DNA from: Isoetes taiwanensis
Taxonomy: Eukaryota > Streptophyta > Lycopodiopsida > Isoetales > Isoetaceae
Direction: 5' to 3'
Length of the DNA: 64,000 nucleotides
NCBI GenBank assembly: GCA_021234155.1
Contig: JAJEKV010000039.1
Location: forward strand, 2,542,001 to 2,606,000
In this document: positions 35,454 to 47,112 of the stretch, in pieces
Numbering within the stretch: the stretch's first letter is position 1
Layout: each line of letters opens with the position of its first letter
Notes under the pieces: generated by a model
Seen by the model: only the letters and a program-made list of their open reading frames with translations
What the model was told of the DNA's origin: nothing
Databases searched by the model: none
Program-made: the position numbers and the translations under genes

Positions 35454-38400
35454 TAGTCAATTTTCGTTCAGAAATACATAACATTAATGTCATTTAAATC
35501 AAGCATTCTTCGATTCTTCTTTCACGCCAAAGATTAAAAGTGCCATCAACATCGTTTCTTCTTCTGGTCCCCAATGATAAAAACATGAGCTCATCTTAGC
35601 ATCTTTTCTCAAGTCAAGACAGATTTATCATCACCTTTTATGTAGTTTTGCTTTGACAACCTCCTTTCACAAATGGCCATAACATTTTAGAAGCATTAGT
35701 ATAATTTTGCACAACTTGGGCCAAATTGTGGTGAGCTACAAACCATATCTTCATCACAACATCATTCCTAAGAATCAATCATTTTCTTAGTTTTTGACAC
35801 ACCTCCATTTTGATAATAAAATTTACTAGCTCTCCTTTTGCAACTATGTGTACTCAACCAAGGATTTAGACCACTACCAAAATTTGTTGACCACAAGATG
35901 TAAACCATTGGGATGCTTTTAGCATGAAGAGACTTTGTACATCACGAGGATAATCCCTTAAACAACTTTGCACCATAAAAATATCCATATCATGAAACCT
36001 TTTCTTCAATGAGTCAATCATAAGCGTTATGTATCTTCTTCCCTCATGCAATGCAAGCTTCCTTAGAATTCAAGATACAATGTGTCCTTTTATGCATGAG
36101 ACCAAAATGTAAAAGCTATGAACATGTATCATACCTTTGTTATCCATAAATGAATACTATCCATGCCCTTCGTAGTTTTGTAAGAATGATGTTATATGTG
36201 GTGCACCTTGTCCAAATTCTCCCACCAACATTGCATTTGGAAAGTATCTATAATCGTATTTCTATCACGCTTCCAATTGAGGTCATGTCAACGGATCAAA
36301 CCCGAAATTTCTTGCTTATCTATTCATTGAAGGAAAGAACATCCGCTAGCATATGAAAGAAAAATTGCACCCATAAGGTGTAAAGAACCATACATTTTCA
36401 TCTAGTCTCCAAACTTCCAAAATTGGACCCATGAGCCTCACAACTCTTCATGACATCTCCTCTAGAACCAACGACTTTATGCATTTGAAGCACCAATTTC
36501 TTCTTCTTTTGAAAACACTTGATAATATCTTGAAGGAAAGAATGCCTTTAGATGATCTTCCCACCCAACTTGTGGCCTTTTAGCCAACTTTATCTAGTGT
36601 CTTAAAATTGAATAGATTCATATGCATCAGCCATGGCTAAAGCCTCTATGTGCTATACAATGAACACTAAAAAGATGTGGTATTTCCATCTTAAATTCGC
36701 TGCTACCCAAATTGTGAGCCAACCCATAGCACTTTCCCAATCTGATCCAAACCAACCATCTTTTGCAAATCAAACCTAGTCCTTCCAAAAGACATTTCAA
36801 TGCAACATACATATTATTTTGCACCTCCACTACTCACATTCAACAACTTCAAAATTTAGTAATTCCGCAATCCCTTTACCTCCATCTTTCAAGAATGTGG
36901 AAGTACACCTAAGGTGTTGATCCAAAGAAATATCCATGCTTTTTTATCAATGAGAATAGAATAATATGGACTTCTAAACACATCCCCGCCAAGAGCTTCA
37001 AAAGTAAATAGAGTAGAAAGCATCCAAGAACTCACACTGCACTGGGATTTGTATAGGAGGAGTAATCATCACTAATAGGCACCGAGTTTCCAAGAAGTTT
37101 ATGATGGGCACATAATGTTGAGGAAATTCATGGACAAGTCATTCTAGTCTGTAAAATACATAATTTCATCACGCATTTCACTTTTCCCCTTTCAGATCCA
37201 ACATACGATTGATATGCACTTCTAGTGGAACAACTTTTCTTTCCTCTCTTACTTACGACAACTCTATGATCTTGTGACATTGCATGCACATCCAATGCTT
37301 GTAACCAATGTTAGTGCTTCCTTGTTTAGAAAAGGCATTAACTTGCAAATGCTTTTGATGCATTGAGAGTAATATTAATTATTGCCTTGCTCTCCCTCTA
37401 TTGAGTATTCAAATTTGGCACCACTGTCTTTAAACCGAAATTAGAGAAGCTTGTTCTTGTCCTTCTTTTACGCCCCATCCCTTCATCTCCTTCCAAAATT
37501 GTGAGATTAAATGTTTTCTAGTTCCTTTTCCTATAAGGTAATTGATAGGAAAAGATTCAAATTTGAAAAGAAGAATAGCAATACAAACAAAATACAATAC
37601 TAAGTAAACAATCAAATTCAAAAATATATCCCGACCATCGTTACATGCTAAATAGGCTTAAAAGAATTGTTGATATCAGATTCAATTGGATCAATGGAGC
37701 TATTCGGCATTGCCCAATGCATTTCCACAAGAAGCCTTAGATTTTAGCATTATGCCATGGCGAATATGGCATGACCGCATCCATGGGCAAATCGAATATT
37801 ATGGGCTTTTTCTGATAGTTATCAGCCTTTTCTATCTCTCAGAATTAAACAAATGATCCCAAACAAAATTCATTCACAAACGTAATTTTGCAACAAATAT
37901 ACTATTTCATTATCGCCGGCAATGCACTACAACTACAAATACATGCAGGAACTACTACAAACATCTGGCCCTGCAATAGCTTGTTTAAAATTGGCAATTT
38001 CTTTAGATAAGCAACTATCCTGCTTCAGCTGATAACAAATGGAAGAATGAGCTACGTAATGATGCCGAGTCTCGGTGTTTTTCCCTCGCCTGCCCGGCAT
38101 TCAAATTGTTACCATTTTGCCCGGCATCCGCCACCATACCATTCAGGCGGAATAAGAGATTTTTAGCACAACCCATTGATCCATCTCAATTCATGCTGAG
38201 CCAAAAATTTTTACCTTTGAAACTTGATTGGGTTACAATCTTGGAAATCGAAGGCTGCTGGGAGCAGAAAATACATAATCGTCCAACATCATCCTTATAA
38301 TCAGCCGTGATGAGAAAGAAAGGGCTTCTTCATGCTCAATTTCAGAATAATACTCAATTCAAGAATCGGATTCGCCTGCCTAATTTTAGAAGAGGGAATT

Positions 38401-38496
38401 TTGCTGGCAATACACTGCCTACCATTCCATGAGATTTACGTTAAGCCCTGAAGATATAATGATCCCCGATTTCATTCCATTCATATTCATATCGTG
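35454..38496 (-). mobile_element. hAT element copy 1 (TTF zinc-finger / DUF4371-type transposase remnant)
   Basis: Seen: collinear with 38773-45897 over its whole length. On the minus strand the transposase remnant occupies about 37250-35866, with SPYYSILIDKSTDIS (about 36975-36930), a GANNMYVALKCLLEGLG block (about 36825-36780), FKMEIPHLFSVHCIAHR (about 36690-36645) and a C-terminal LKKRFHDMDIF piece (about 36015). Known: zinc-finger MYM/TTF-DUF4371 proteins derived from hAT transposases have a S.Y.SI..DESTD catalytic block and an HC.AH.L.LA motif. The TTF finger region at about 37330-37400 is deleted relative to copy 2. Stops and shifts occur throughout, so it is dead. Confidence 0.75.
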
Positions 38497-38772
38497 GTTG
38501 AAATTGATGGGTCGCCCTCGACTTTTTTTTGAAGGGTCACTTAAAAAGTGGACTTTCAAATTGCAAAGCGCATAATATAAATTAGACTTTCATGTGCATT
38601 GTTAGCAGCGCGACTTAATTTTTTTCTCCTTAAAATATACTTAAACATAAAAAGCATCTCAATATTTAACGATAAACATTGTATTAACATCTAAATTCCA
38701 GCAAATCATTTAATTCATAAGAATTTAAAACATAAGAGTTAAGTTAAATATATAAAAGCTATATGATTATAG
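38497..38772. other. Spacer between the two hAT copies
   Basis: AT-rich DNA. Its first part (AGTGGACTTTCAAATTGCA, TAGACTTTCATG) is weakly like the tandem unit at 45.9-46.5 kb, which also follows a hAT copy. No coding. Confidence 0.35.
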
Positions 38773-39028
38773 TCAATTTTCAGAAATAAGTACAACATTA
38801 ATGCTCATTTCAATCAAGCATTCTTCGATTCTTCTTCTCACGCCAAAGATTAAAAGCCATCAACATCAAGCTTCTTCTTCCTCGTCCCGCCACGATAAAA
38901 ACATGAGCTCATCTAGCATCTTCAAGTCAAGACGAGAGCTGATCATCATCTTTTATGTAGTAGTTTTTTGAAAAACCTCTTTCACAAATGGGCGTACTTA
39001 CTAGGAAGCACTAGTATAATTTTGCAAA

Positions 39029-39396
39029 TGTTGTCCCGCACGGATATTGCCCAGATTGCTTTATTTATTTTTTGAAAAAAATGATTTTATACAATAGTCG
39101 CTCTTAAGTGCTTAAAATACGCTTTTAAAAAATTGAAAAAGCTTAAATATAACAAATTATGCAATATAAACACAAACGTAGACTGCTGGAAAGTTATTAG
39201 TTTGTTTGTTTGCTATCCGAGAGCCTGTGTTCTAATCCCATCAAGTGCAAAAGATTGAGTCCGCTTTGAGAAAACTTGTCTTTGTTTTTTTGAAAGCACT
39301 AAGTTTATTTTTTAAAAATACGCAACCGCATTTTACGGAGGGTGGGCAATTATGCATTTTTAAAAATACGCCAGATTTGAACAACAATTGATTTTG
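39029..39396. mobile_element. ~370-bp insert in hAT copy 2 (MITE or SINE-like)
   Basis: Copy 1 is continuous here (ATTTTGCACAACTTGG at about 35704). Copy 2 has the insert between two ATTTTGC repeats, a 7-bp candidate duplication. Ends AAATGTTGTCC and the reverse complement of CAACAATTG give weak inverted termini. The interior contains GTGTTCTAATCCC, resembling a tRNA-type B box, so a degraded SINE is the alternative. No coding. Confidence 0.55.
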
Positions 39397-42219
39397 CCAC
39401 AACTTGGCCAATTATTGGGGTGAGCTACAAACCACATATCTTCATCACAACATCATTCCCAAGAATCAATCATTTTCTATTTTGACACACCTTTCTCCAT
39501 TTTGACAATAAAATTTACTAGCCTCCTTTGCAACTATGTGCATCAAACAAAGGGATTTAGACCACTACCAAATTTGTTGACCAAGGATGTAACCATTGGG
39601 ATGCTTTTAGCATGAAGAGACTTTACATCACGAGGATAATCCCTTGGGCTAAACAACTTTGCACAATAAAAAATATCCATATCATCAAACCTTTTCTTCA
39701 ATGAGTCATTTATAAGTCGTTATGTATCTCTTTCCCCAATGCAATGCAAGCTTCCTTAGAATTCAGCAGCATCCAATGTGTGTCCTTTATGCATGAAACC
39801 AAAATGTAAAGCATGAACATGTATCATACCTTGATTATCCATAAATTGAACACATCCATGCTCCTTCTCAGTAGCTTGCAAGAATGATGTTATATGTGGT
39901 GCACCTTGTCCAAATTCTCCTACCAAATATTGCATTTGGAAGTATCTACAATCGTACTTATCAATGCTTCCAATTGAGGTAATGTCAACGGATCAAACTG
40001 AAATTTCTTGCTTATCTCATTCATTGAAGGAAGAACATCTGCCTAGCATATGAAAGAAAAATTGCACGCCAGTGTGTAAAGTAACCATACATTTCCTTCT
40101 CATCTAGTCTCCAAACTTCCAAAATTGGACCCATGAGCCTCACAACTCTTTTCATGACATCTCCTCTAGACAACCATTGCACTTCATGCATTTGAAGCAA
40201 ATTCAATTTCTTCTTTTGAAAACACCGACAATATCTTGAAGGAAAGAATGCCTTTAGATGATCTTCCCACCCAACTTGTGGCCTTTTTAGCCAACTTATC
40301 TAGTGTCTTAAATTCGAATAGATTCATATGCATCAGCCATGGCTAAAGCCTCTCTATGTGCTATACAATGAACACTCAAAAGATGTGGTATTTCCATCTT
40401 AAATCTCGTTGCTACTCTAGTTTGAGAGCCAACCATAGCACTTTCCCCATCGGATCCAAAACCAACCATCTTTGCAAATCAAAACCTAGTCCTTCCAAAA
40501 GACATTTCAATGCAACATACATATTATTTGCACCTCCACTACTCACATTCAACAACTTCAAAATTTTAGTAACCCAAGCATCCCTTACCTCCATCTTTCA
40601 AGAATGTGAAGTACACATAAGGTGTTGATCCAAAGAAATATCCGTGCTTTTATCAATGAGAATAGAATAATATGGACTTCTAAGCACATCCCCAAAGAGC
40701 TTCAAAGTAAATAGAGTAGAAAGCATCCAAGAACTCGCGACCCGATTTGGGATTTGTATAGGAGGAGTAATCATCACTAATAGGCATACCGAGTTTCCAA
40801 GAAGCGATGATGGGCACATAATGTAGAGTAGAAATTCATGGACAAGTCATTCTTAGTCAGAAAATACATAATTCTCATCACACACTTCACCCTTTTTCTC
40901 GCCTCTGATCCAACATACGATTGATATGCACTTCTAGTGGAACAACTTTCTTCCTCTCCTAACAAGGTTTAAAATGAAACGCACTTATTTAAGAAGTGCT
41001 TTTGAAAGATTTTCTTCTAAAAATTTACAAAATTCTAAAATACCCTAAAAAGGACTCTTTTTTATATCTTGTGTCTAAAGATTTATAAACCGCTTATGAA
41101 AAACGGACATTTTAGGAAGACTTAACATTAAGGAGAAGAACAACAAAGAAAAAATATCTCATTTTAGAGGGGAAAAGGGCCACTCACGAAAGCCAAAGAT
41201 TTATTATGGGGCAAACTCATATGATAAAAATTAGACGCTTTTGTATCTTATCCCTTAGAACATTTATATTGGGTCGCTATAGAAGACAAAAATTGTTATT
41301 TCACAACCATTTTGGCTAAACATCCTAATTGACCTTAAAAGACATTGGGAGACAGCTTGAACAAACCGCTTGAATGAAAAATTATTGTTTTTGCATCATA
41401 TGGTATTACAAATGGTAATACATCCATGAAATCATGCAAATAGTTGAAGTTCCAACTGACGATGCCGTGATAAATTTATACCGAGGAAACGTGGTTGAAG
41501 TAGTGAAGCTCGTGGATTACATGGCCTTTTTGTTGTTCCCTGAGATGTATTTATCATGTTTTTGGGCTTGCACAATACCAATCCACAATATAGTGATGTT
41601 GAGAAGATAGTCAAGCTCCTTGTCAATGTTGAGAGTCTTCAAAGACAATTCCATCATCCTGTAGAAGTGCGCTGCCACCGCACATTTCTCCACAGAGAAG
41701 TATTTGTCTATCTTGCTTTTTTTGTCCTGCTTGCAAAGAAATAGGTAAACTTTTTGGGGTTGCTACCCTCGCACCCCCATGGACAAACCACGAGTTTCCT
41801 TCTCAAGGAACACATGTGTCTCCATAACATTTTGGGGTCCTTTGCCTTTAGTAGCGCTTTTGAGTCGCCTAAAGTGAAGTTAGCATGTGTGTGAAGAAAA
41901 AGTAAAAATAACAAACGGGATTCGACTAATTTATGCTCTAACATTGCATTACAAGGTCGAGAATATAGAACTATTTTAGAACTTTTTAGAACTAAAAAAC
42001 TAAGAAAAAACCGCATAAAATTATCCCTTAAGTGTATTTCAACAAAGATTAAGTTGCAAAACCTTTGGGAGCAAGAAAGACCCCACAAGATTTTGCAATT
42101 TATATAAACTTATACTCCCGACTACATATTTTATGTATATATATATTTATACAAGAAATTTAATGCCCTACTTGTATGTTCAAGTTTTAGCATGTTCCTA
42201 CGCGGTAAGTTCTTGTAAA

Positions 42220-42830
42220 AGAATCTCTTGATAGATTCTCTAAGATTCTACCAAGGTTCTCTTAGAGGGTTCGAGAGCATTTCTCTAAATTTTATAAGAT
42301 TCCCTCTAGATTCTATTAGATTTCTCTAGATTCTATGAAGATCCCCTTAGATTCATTTAGATTTTATGATATTGTCCTAGGTTCCCTTTACATTACATGA
42401 GATTCAAAGAGATTCTATAAAGATTCCCTTAGATAGTCTAAGATTTCATCAACATTTTCTTAGATTCCCTTAGATTTTATGAAGATTCTTTTTAGATCCC
42501 CAGATTTTAAGAGATTCCCTTTAGGCTTGTAAATATTTTCCTAGATTCTCTTACATTTTTTATAAGATTTTCTTACATTCTATTAAATTCTTTCCGATTC
42601 CTTTATATTCTATAACTTTTAGAACATTCTAAGACTTTTCCTCGAACATTCTAAGACTTTCAATATATTCTAGAACTTTCCGAAGTATTTCCCTAGATTT
42701 CCTTACATTCCCGTAGATTCCCCTACATTCTAGAACATTCCAAAACTTATTAGAACAATTTGGAACTTTCGGAAAGAATTTTCTTAGACCCCCCTAGATT
42801 CTCTTAGAACCTTCTTGAACTAGCTAGAAT
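42220..42830. repeat. Degenerate CTTAGATTCTATTAGATT repeats
   Basis: Dozens of diverged units of roughly 20-27 bp built on (C)CTTAGATTCTAT(T/G)A run the whole stretch. It drifts into TAGAACATTCTAAGAC-type units after 42600. There is no open frame of note. It lies inside the 3425-bp hAT-like element. Confidence 0.7.
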
Positions 42831-42894
42831 GTTATAGTCTATTTTATCTTAATGGGAACATTACCCTTAAGTATATTTGAAACATAAATTGTTC

Positions 42895-42965
42895 ATGGAA
42901 TTAATGCTTGGTCTAGTGGTTAGAATGGGGGGTTGGGGGGTCAATGGCCGTGGTCTCAATTTTAC
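42895..42965 (+). repeat. tRNA-like patch, possible SINE head
   Basis: GGTCTAGTGGTTAGAAT resembles a tRNA A box in context and is followed about 35 bases later by GTGGTCTCAATTTTACC, a weak B-box match. It does not fold as a complete tRNA (no matching acceptor stem), so it is not called as a tRNA gene. Confidence 0.3.
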
Positions 42966-43059
42966 CACATAACATAAAAATTTAAAAAGCCTTTTCCTAA
43001 GGGATGAGCATTCAACTTGGGCCGTAGAATCTTGGACTCGATCAAGGGTCGAGATCTCA

Positions 43060-43290
43060 CGCAATATGAGCCATAGGATCTATTACATATAATTCCCAAA
43101 GTCATATACACCGTAGGATGTGTCCCAAAGCAACGTGAGCCATAGGATCTCAAAAAGACGATCGTGATCAAATCAACCCGACCGTAGGATCGCCTATACG
43201 AATTATATATAAACTCCCAGCCATCCGGGCCGTGAGGATACGCCCCAAAGCCACGCCGAGCCGCCGATCTCGAATCCGACGGCCGGATAA
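43060..43290 (+). repeat. Dispersed CCGTAGGAT repeat, two tandem units
   Basis: Two related units of about 110 bp (about 43064-43175 and 43180-43290) each contain a (C/A)CGTAGGAT-type motif, an ATATAATTCCC or ATATAAACTCCC stretch, and a (T/C)CCCAAAGC motif. A similar block lies in inverted orientation at about 22240-22440. No coding. Confidence 0.6.
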
Positions 43291-43429
43291 GCGACAAAAA
43301 TATAAGAACATAGATAGAGTAGATACATCTTAATATATATATATTTAATATATATATCGCTCATATATTTTTGTATAAATAAAAAAAAAACATAAATTTA
43401 TATCAAGCAGAAGTCTCTCTCAGATAGAT

Positions 43430-43800
43430 TTATACCGAAGAAGACTTTTTTTTTTTCTATATATATATAAATATATATATATTATATATATATATATATA
43501 TATTTATATAATATACATATATATATATCTTTGGTATAAATTTATAATGAGAAAACTCTTATGTATAAATTTATACCGCTAGTTCTCTTTGCAGTATAAA
43601 TTTATACCGCTTATCCTCTTTATGATAAATTTATACTGCTTGAGTCCCTTTTGTCAGATAAATTTATACGAGTTCTTTTGTTGTATAAATCTATACCGCA
43701 AAGTGTTTTTATGTATAAATTTATACCGTGCAAACTCTCTAGCATACTATGTCCACATATTATTACTATCTATTGAGGTATAAATTTATACCATCTTGAA
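43430..43800. repeat. Array of palindromic GGTATAAATTTATACC units
   Basis: At least eight copies of (G)GTATAAATTTATAC(C), a perfect 16-bp palindrome in its full form, occur at about 43547, 43563, 43592, 43622, 43657, 43683, 43712 and 43776. Most are spaced near 30 bp and separated by CTCTTT-type linkers. (TA)n microsatellites precede the array at 43335-43530. Confidence 0.82.
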
Positions 43801-45887
43801 ATTTATTTGAAGAAACTAAGGACTACAGAGAACAAATAAATTACAAAGTTTAAAAAGTCCAGATTGATACATAATGCCGCCACCGCAGATATACGTAAGT
43901 CTATAGCAAGTCGAGGAGCAAATAAGAGCAAGTGTATAAAGCAAAGCGCAAGCATCTTCAACTTCAACTCGCAGGGGGGGCATACTTTAAGGTGACAATA
44001 TTTGCTTCATTGAGGCAATATCAAAATGTGTTGCATTTTTTGCAATTTTGTTCATAATTTTGTAGTGAATTCATAAACTTTGAACTAAATACGTTTTTGG
44101 GCACTTTTAGCGCTTGTTGTTTTTTTTCAATGTCTATTTTGTTTTGTCCTTAAAAATATTACTATTTCTCAAACCAAACTAGGAGGCCAAAAAATGGTAC
44201 CAAACAATTTTGAATGAAAGCTGAGTTCAAATTCCCCTCCAAAAATGGTGCCTAAAATATTCAAATTGTCACACTTGTCACAAATATACCAAGAAAATGG
44301 CATTTTTAAAGGAATTTTAGGGAATCTTTCAAAGATTCCTTTTGAAGTGCGTTTGCAGCAAATAAGTGCGTTTCATTTTAAACTTTGTTTCCTTACTTAC
44401 GGCAACTCTATGATCTTGTTACATTGCATGCACATCCAATGCTTTAACTGAATGTTAGTGCTTCCTTGTTTAGAAAACGCATTAACTTGCAATGCTTGAT
44501 GCATAGAGAGCAATACATCCTTTGACGACCATCATCAAGAATCTTTCTAAAAACCCATGGATGCTTAATAACCCATCTCTCTCTCACTTGTAACCTTCCT
44601 TTTTTTATTCTCTGCTCCAGAACTATTCCCTTCCTCTTCCTCTATCTCCCTTTTTAAAAACTGAAATTAGAGAAGCTTTCCTCTTGTCCTTCTTTAAGGC
44701 CCCATCTTCTTCATCTCTCTTTCCAAAATTGTGAGATTAAATGCCTTTCTAGTTCCTTTTCCGTAAAGGTAATTTGATAGGAAAAAGATTCAGATTTGAA
44801 AAGAAGAATGCAATACAATCAAATACAATACTAAGTAAACAATCAAATTCAAAAAATATATATCCCGACTCATCATTACAGCTTAAATAGGCTTAAAAAA
44901 ATTGTTGATGGCAGATTCAATTGATCAAGTAGAGCTATTCTACAATTGCCATGCATTTCCAACAAGCCTTAGAGATTTTAGCATTATGCCATGGCGGTGA
45001 ATATGGCATGATTGGCATCCATGGGCAAATCGGCATATATGGGCTTTTTCGATAGTTAATGCCTTTTCTATCTCCGCAATTTAAACAAATGATCCAAATT
45101 AGAAATTGCGATTCATTAAACTTTGCTTCTACTCGTATTTTTGCAATAGTCATATCATTTCATTAGTCGGGCCGGGCAATGCACCTGCAAAACTACAATA
45201 CAAGCAGGGAACTACTACAAACATCTGGGCAATCTACAATAGCGTGTTTAAAATTGGCCTCTTTGAACACACAAGCACACACCGTAGAAAAGTTCTCTTC
45301 GTTAAAACATTCTATGGAATTCATCCTCCAAGAGATTCCTAAGTTCAAGTCTGCTTCTTCTCGGATTCAATTTCTAAATAAGCAACCCATCCGCTTTCAC
45401 CGATAACAAATGGAAGAATGAGCTTATAGAATGATGCCGGAGCCCGAAGTTGCTCTTCCTGCCTCAGTGCCCTGGGCATTCAAATTGCTACGATTTTGCC
45501 TGGGCATCTGCTTTCTACCATTATGTATGGAATAAGAGATTTTAGCACAACTCATTGATCCATCTCAATCTCATGCTTTGAGCTGCAAAAAAATCTTACC
45601 TTTGAACTTGGGTTGGTCACGAACTTGGAAAACGAAGGTCAAGGAAGCGTGGAAATACATAATCGGCCAGCATCATCTCATAATCGGCCAGATCAAAGAA
45701 AGAAAAGGGCTTCTTCATGCCCAATTTCGTAACAATACTTCAATTCAAGAATCGGGTTCAGTTCAGTCTCAGAATTTTAGAAGAGGGAATTTTGGTTGGC
45801 AATATTGATTGCTTACCATTCTATGATTTAAGTTAAGCCATAATATAATAATGATCCCTGATTTCATTCCATTCATGATTCATTCAT

Positions 45888-46556
45888 ATTCATATTAGTG
45901 TAATGCCAATTATGCCAAGCCAATGCCAAAAATATAAAATTCTTCTATTCTCTAATTTTTTTTATTTCTGTCCTTTATTTTTATATATTATGTATGGGAA
46001 TTGCATAAATATATATTTTAATAATAAAATTTAAAATAAGGGTAGGTATAAGTGCATGGCTATACTTTTTGCTGCATGTCAAATTTTTTTTGACTTTCAT
46101 TTTGCAAGGCTACATAAAATGTAGACTTGTTTTTGAAGGTCTATTTTTTTCTAGACTTTATTTTGCATGGTAAAAAGGGTCTTACAGGGCCTGCAACCTT
46201 CAATTTCCAACCCTGATTCATATTAACGTAATGCCAATTATGCCAAGCCAATGTCAAAAATATAAAATTCTTTTATTCTCTATTTTTTTTATTTCTGTCC
46301 TTTATTTTTATATATTATGTATGGGAATTGCAAAAATATATATTTTAATAATAAAATTTAAAATAGGGGTAGGTATAAGTGCATGGCTATGCTAAAAGTA
46401 GACTTTTTGCTGCATGTCAAATTTTTTTTTTTACTTTCATTTTGCAAGGCTACATAAAATGTAGACTTGTTTTTGAAGGTCTATTTTTTTCTAGACTTTA
46501 TTTTGCATCGTAAAAAGGGTCTTGCAGGGCCTGCAGCCTTCAATTTCCAACCCTGC
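45888..46556. repeat. Tandem duplication of a ~330-bp AT-rich unit
   Basis: Unit 1 (45888-46214) and unit 2 (46215-46556) share near-identical blocks including GTAATGCCAATTATGCCAAG, TATATATTATGTATGGGAAT, and GGGCCTGCA(A/G)CCTTCAATTT, each ending CCAACCCTG. No coding. It directly follows hAT copy 2. Confidence 0.9.
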
Positions 46557-46920
46557 CCACATGTATTAGATCCTTGGAAACCTCCTCAAAGAGGGGAACT
46601 AGCCATTAGATCTTTCTTATCAATTGAGCACAAGTGATTGCTGAAAAGCTTGTTTCTTACATGAATTTTAGTCTATTCTAGATAAAACAGCTCTTTTAGC
46701 ACAGTTATTGCTAGCATTGGCAACGTCAATTGAGCCCAGATTAAACATCTTCTTTTCTATTGATGTAGGTGATCAAAATTACAAAAGACTCTTTTAAACT
46801 ATTTGCGTTTGTTCTATCATGTTTGAAGTACAAAAGACACCTTAAAATTGTTCTAGTCTTATCAAACCTGAGTTTATTCACAGGCTGCATATGCCCGCAT
46901 TTGCATTTTACTTCAGAAAA

Positions 46921-47080
46921 ACAATACAAGCACTTCCAAATGCAATTCAAAAAACCATACAAGCACTTCTAAATGCAGTTCAGAATAACAATACAAACAC
47001 TTGTAAATGCAATTCAAAAAAACAACACAAGCACTTCAAAATGCAATTCAAGGAAAATTTACAAGCACTTTCAAGTGCTT
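46921..47080. repeat. Minisatellite of ~32-36-bp units (five copies)
   Basis: CAAGCACTTC-AAATGCAATTC units start near 46926, 46958, 46992, 47027 and 47060. They happen to keep an open plus-strand frame (IQALPNAIQKTIQALLNAVQ), which is a property of the repeat length rather than evidence of a gene. Confidence 0.8.
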
Positions 47081-47112
47081 TCTTTTATAGGACTGTTAAC
47101 AAACAAATTTGG

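Larger units (their letters stand above)
40963..44387. mobile_element. 3425-bp non-autonomous hAT-like element with 28-bp TIRs
   Basis: The first 28 bases (CAAGGTTTAAAATGAAACGC and on) match the reverse complement of the last 28 except for one base (CAAGG versus CAAAG). 8-bp flanks TCTCCTAA (40955-40962) and TTTCCTTA (44388-44395) agree at 6 of 8, and copy 1 of the surrounding hAT element shows the empty site (CTCTCTTACTTACG at about 37240). Known: CA-rich ends and 8-bp duplications are hAT hallmarks. No transposase is seen inside. Instead there are degenerate AGATTC repeats (42220-42800), a CCGTAGGAT block (43060-43290), AT microsatellites and a palindrome array (43545-43795). Confidence 0.8.
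38773..45897 (-). mobile_element. hAT element copy 2, interrupted by two later insertions
   Basis: Same order as copy 1, with inserts at about 39029-39396 and 40963-44387. On the minus strand, 44575-44470 encodes the TTF-type zinc-finger start (KHPWVFRKILDDGRQRMYCS then LCIKH). 40965-40777 gives ARKRVKCVMRIMYFLTKNDL and LCAHHRFLETRYAY, followed by SPYYSILIDKSTDISLDQHL (about 40690-40630), GANNMYVALKCLLEGLGFDL (about 40530-40475) and VHCIAHRE (about 40375-40350). 5' untranslated-like DNA runs to about 45897. Known: this is the N-to-C order of TTF-ZnF/DUF4371 hAT-type transposases. Multiple stops make it inactive. Confidence 0.78.

Noticed and set aside
42895-42965. tRNA gene
   Set aside because: A-box-like and weak B-box-like motifs are present, but no acceptor or anticodon stem pairs; at most a SINE head.
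43430-43800. CRISPR-like array (palindromic repeats with near-even spacing)
   Set aside because: This is a plant nuclear context, the repeats are only 16 bp and variable, the spacers are similar to each other and there are no cas genes.
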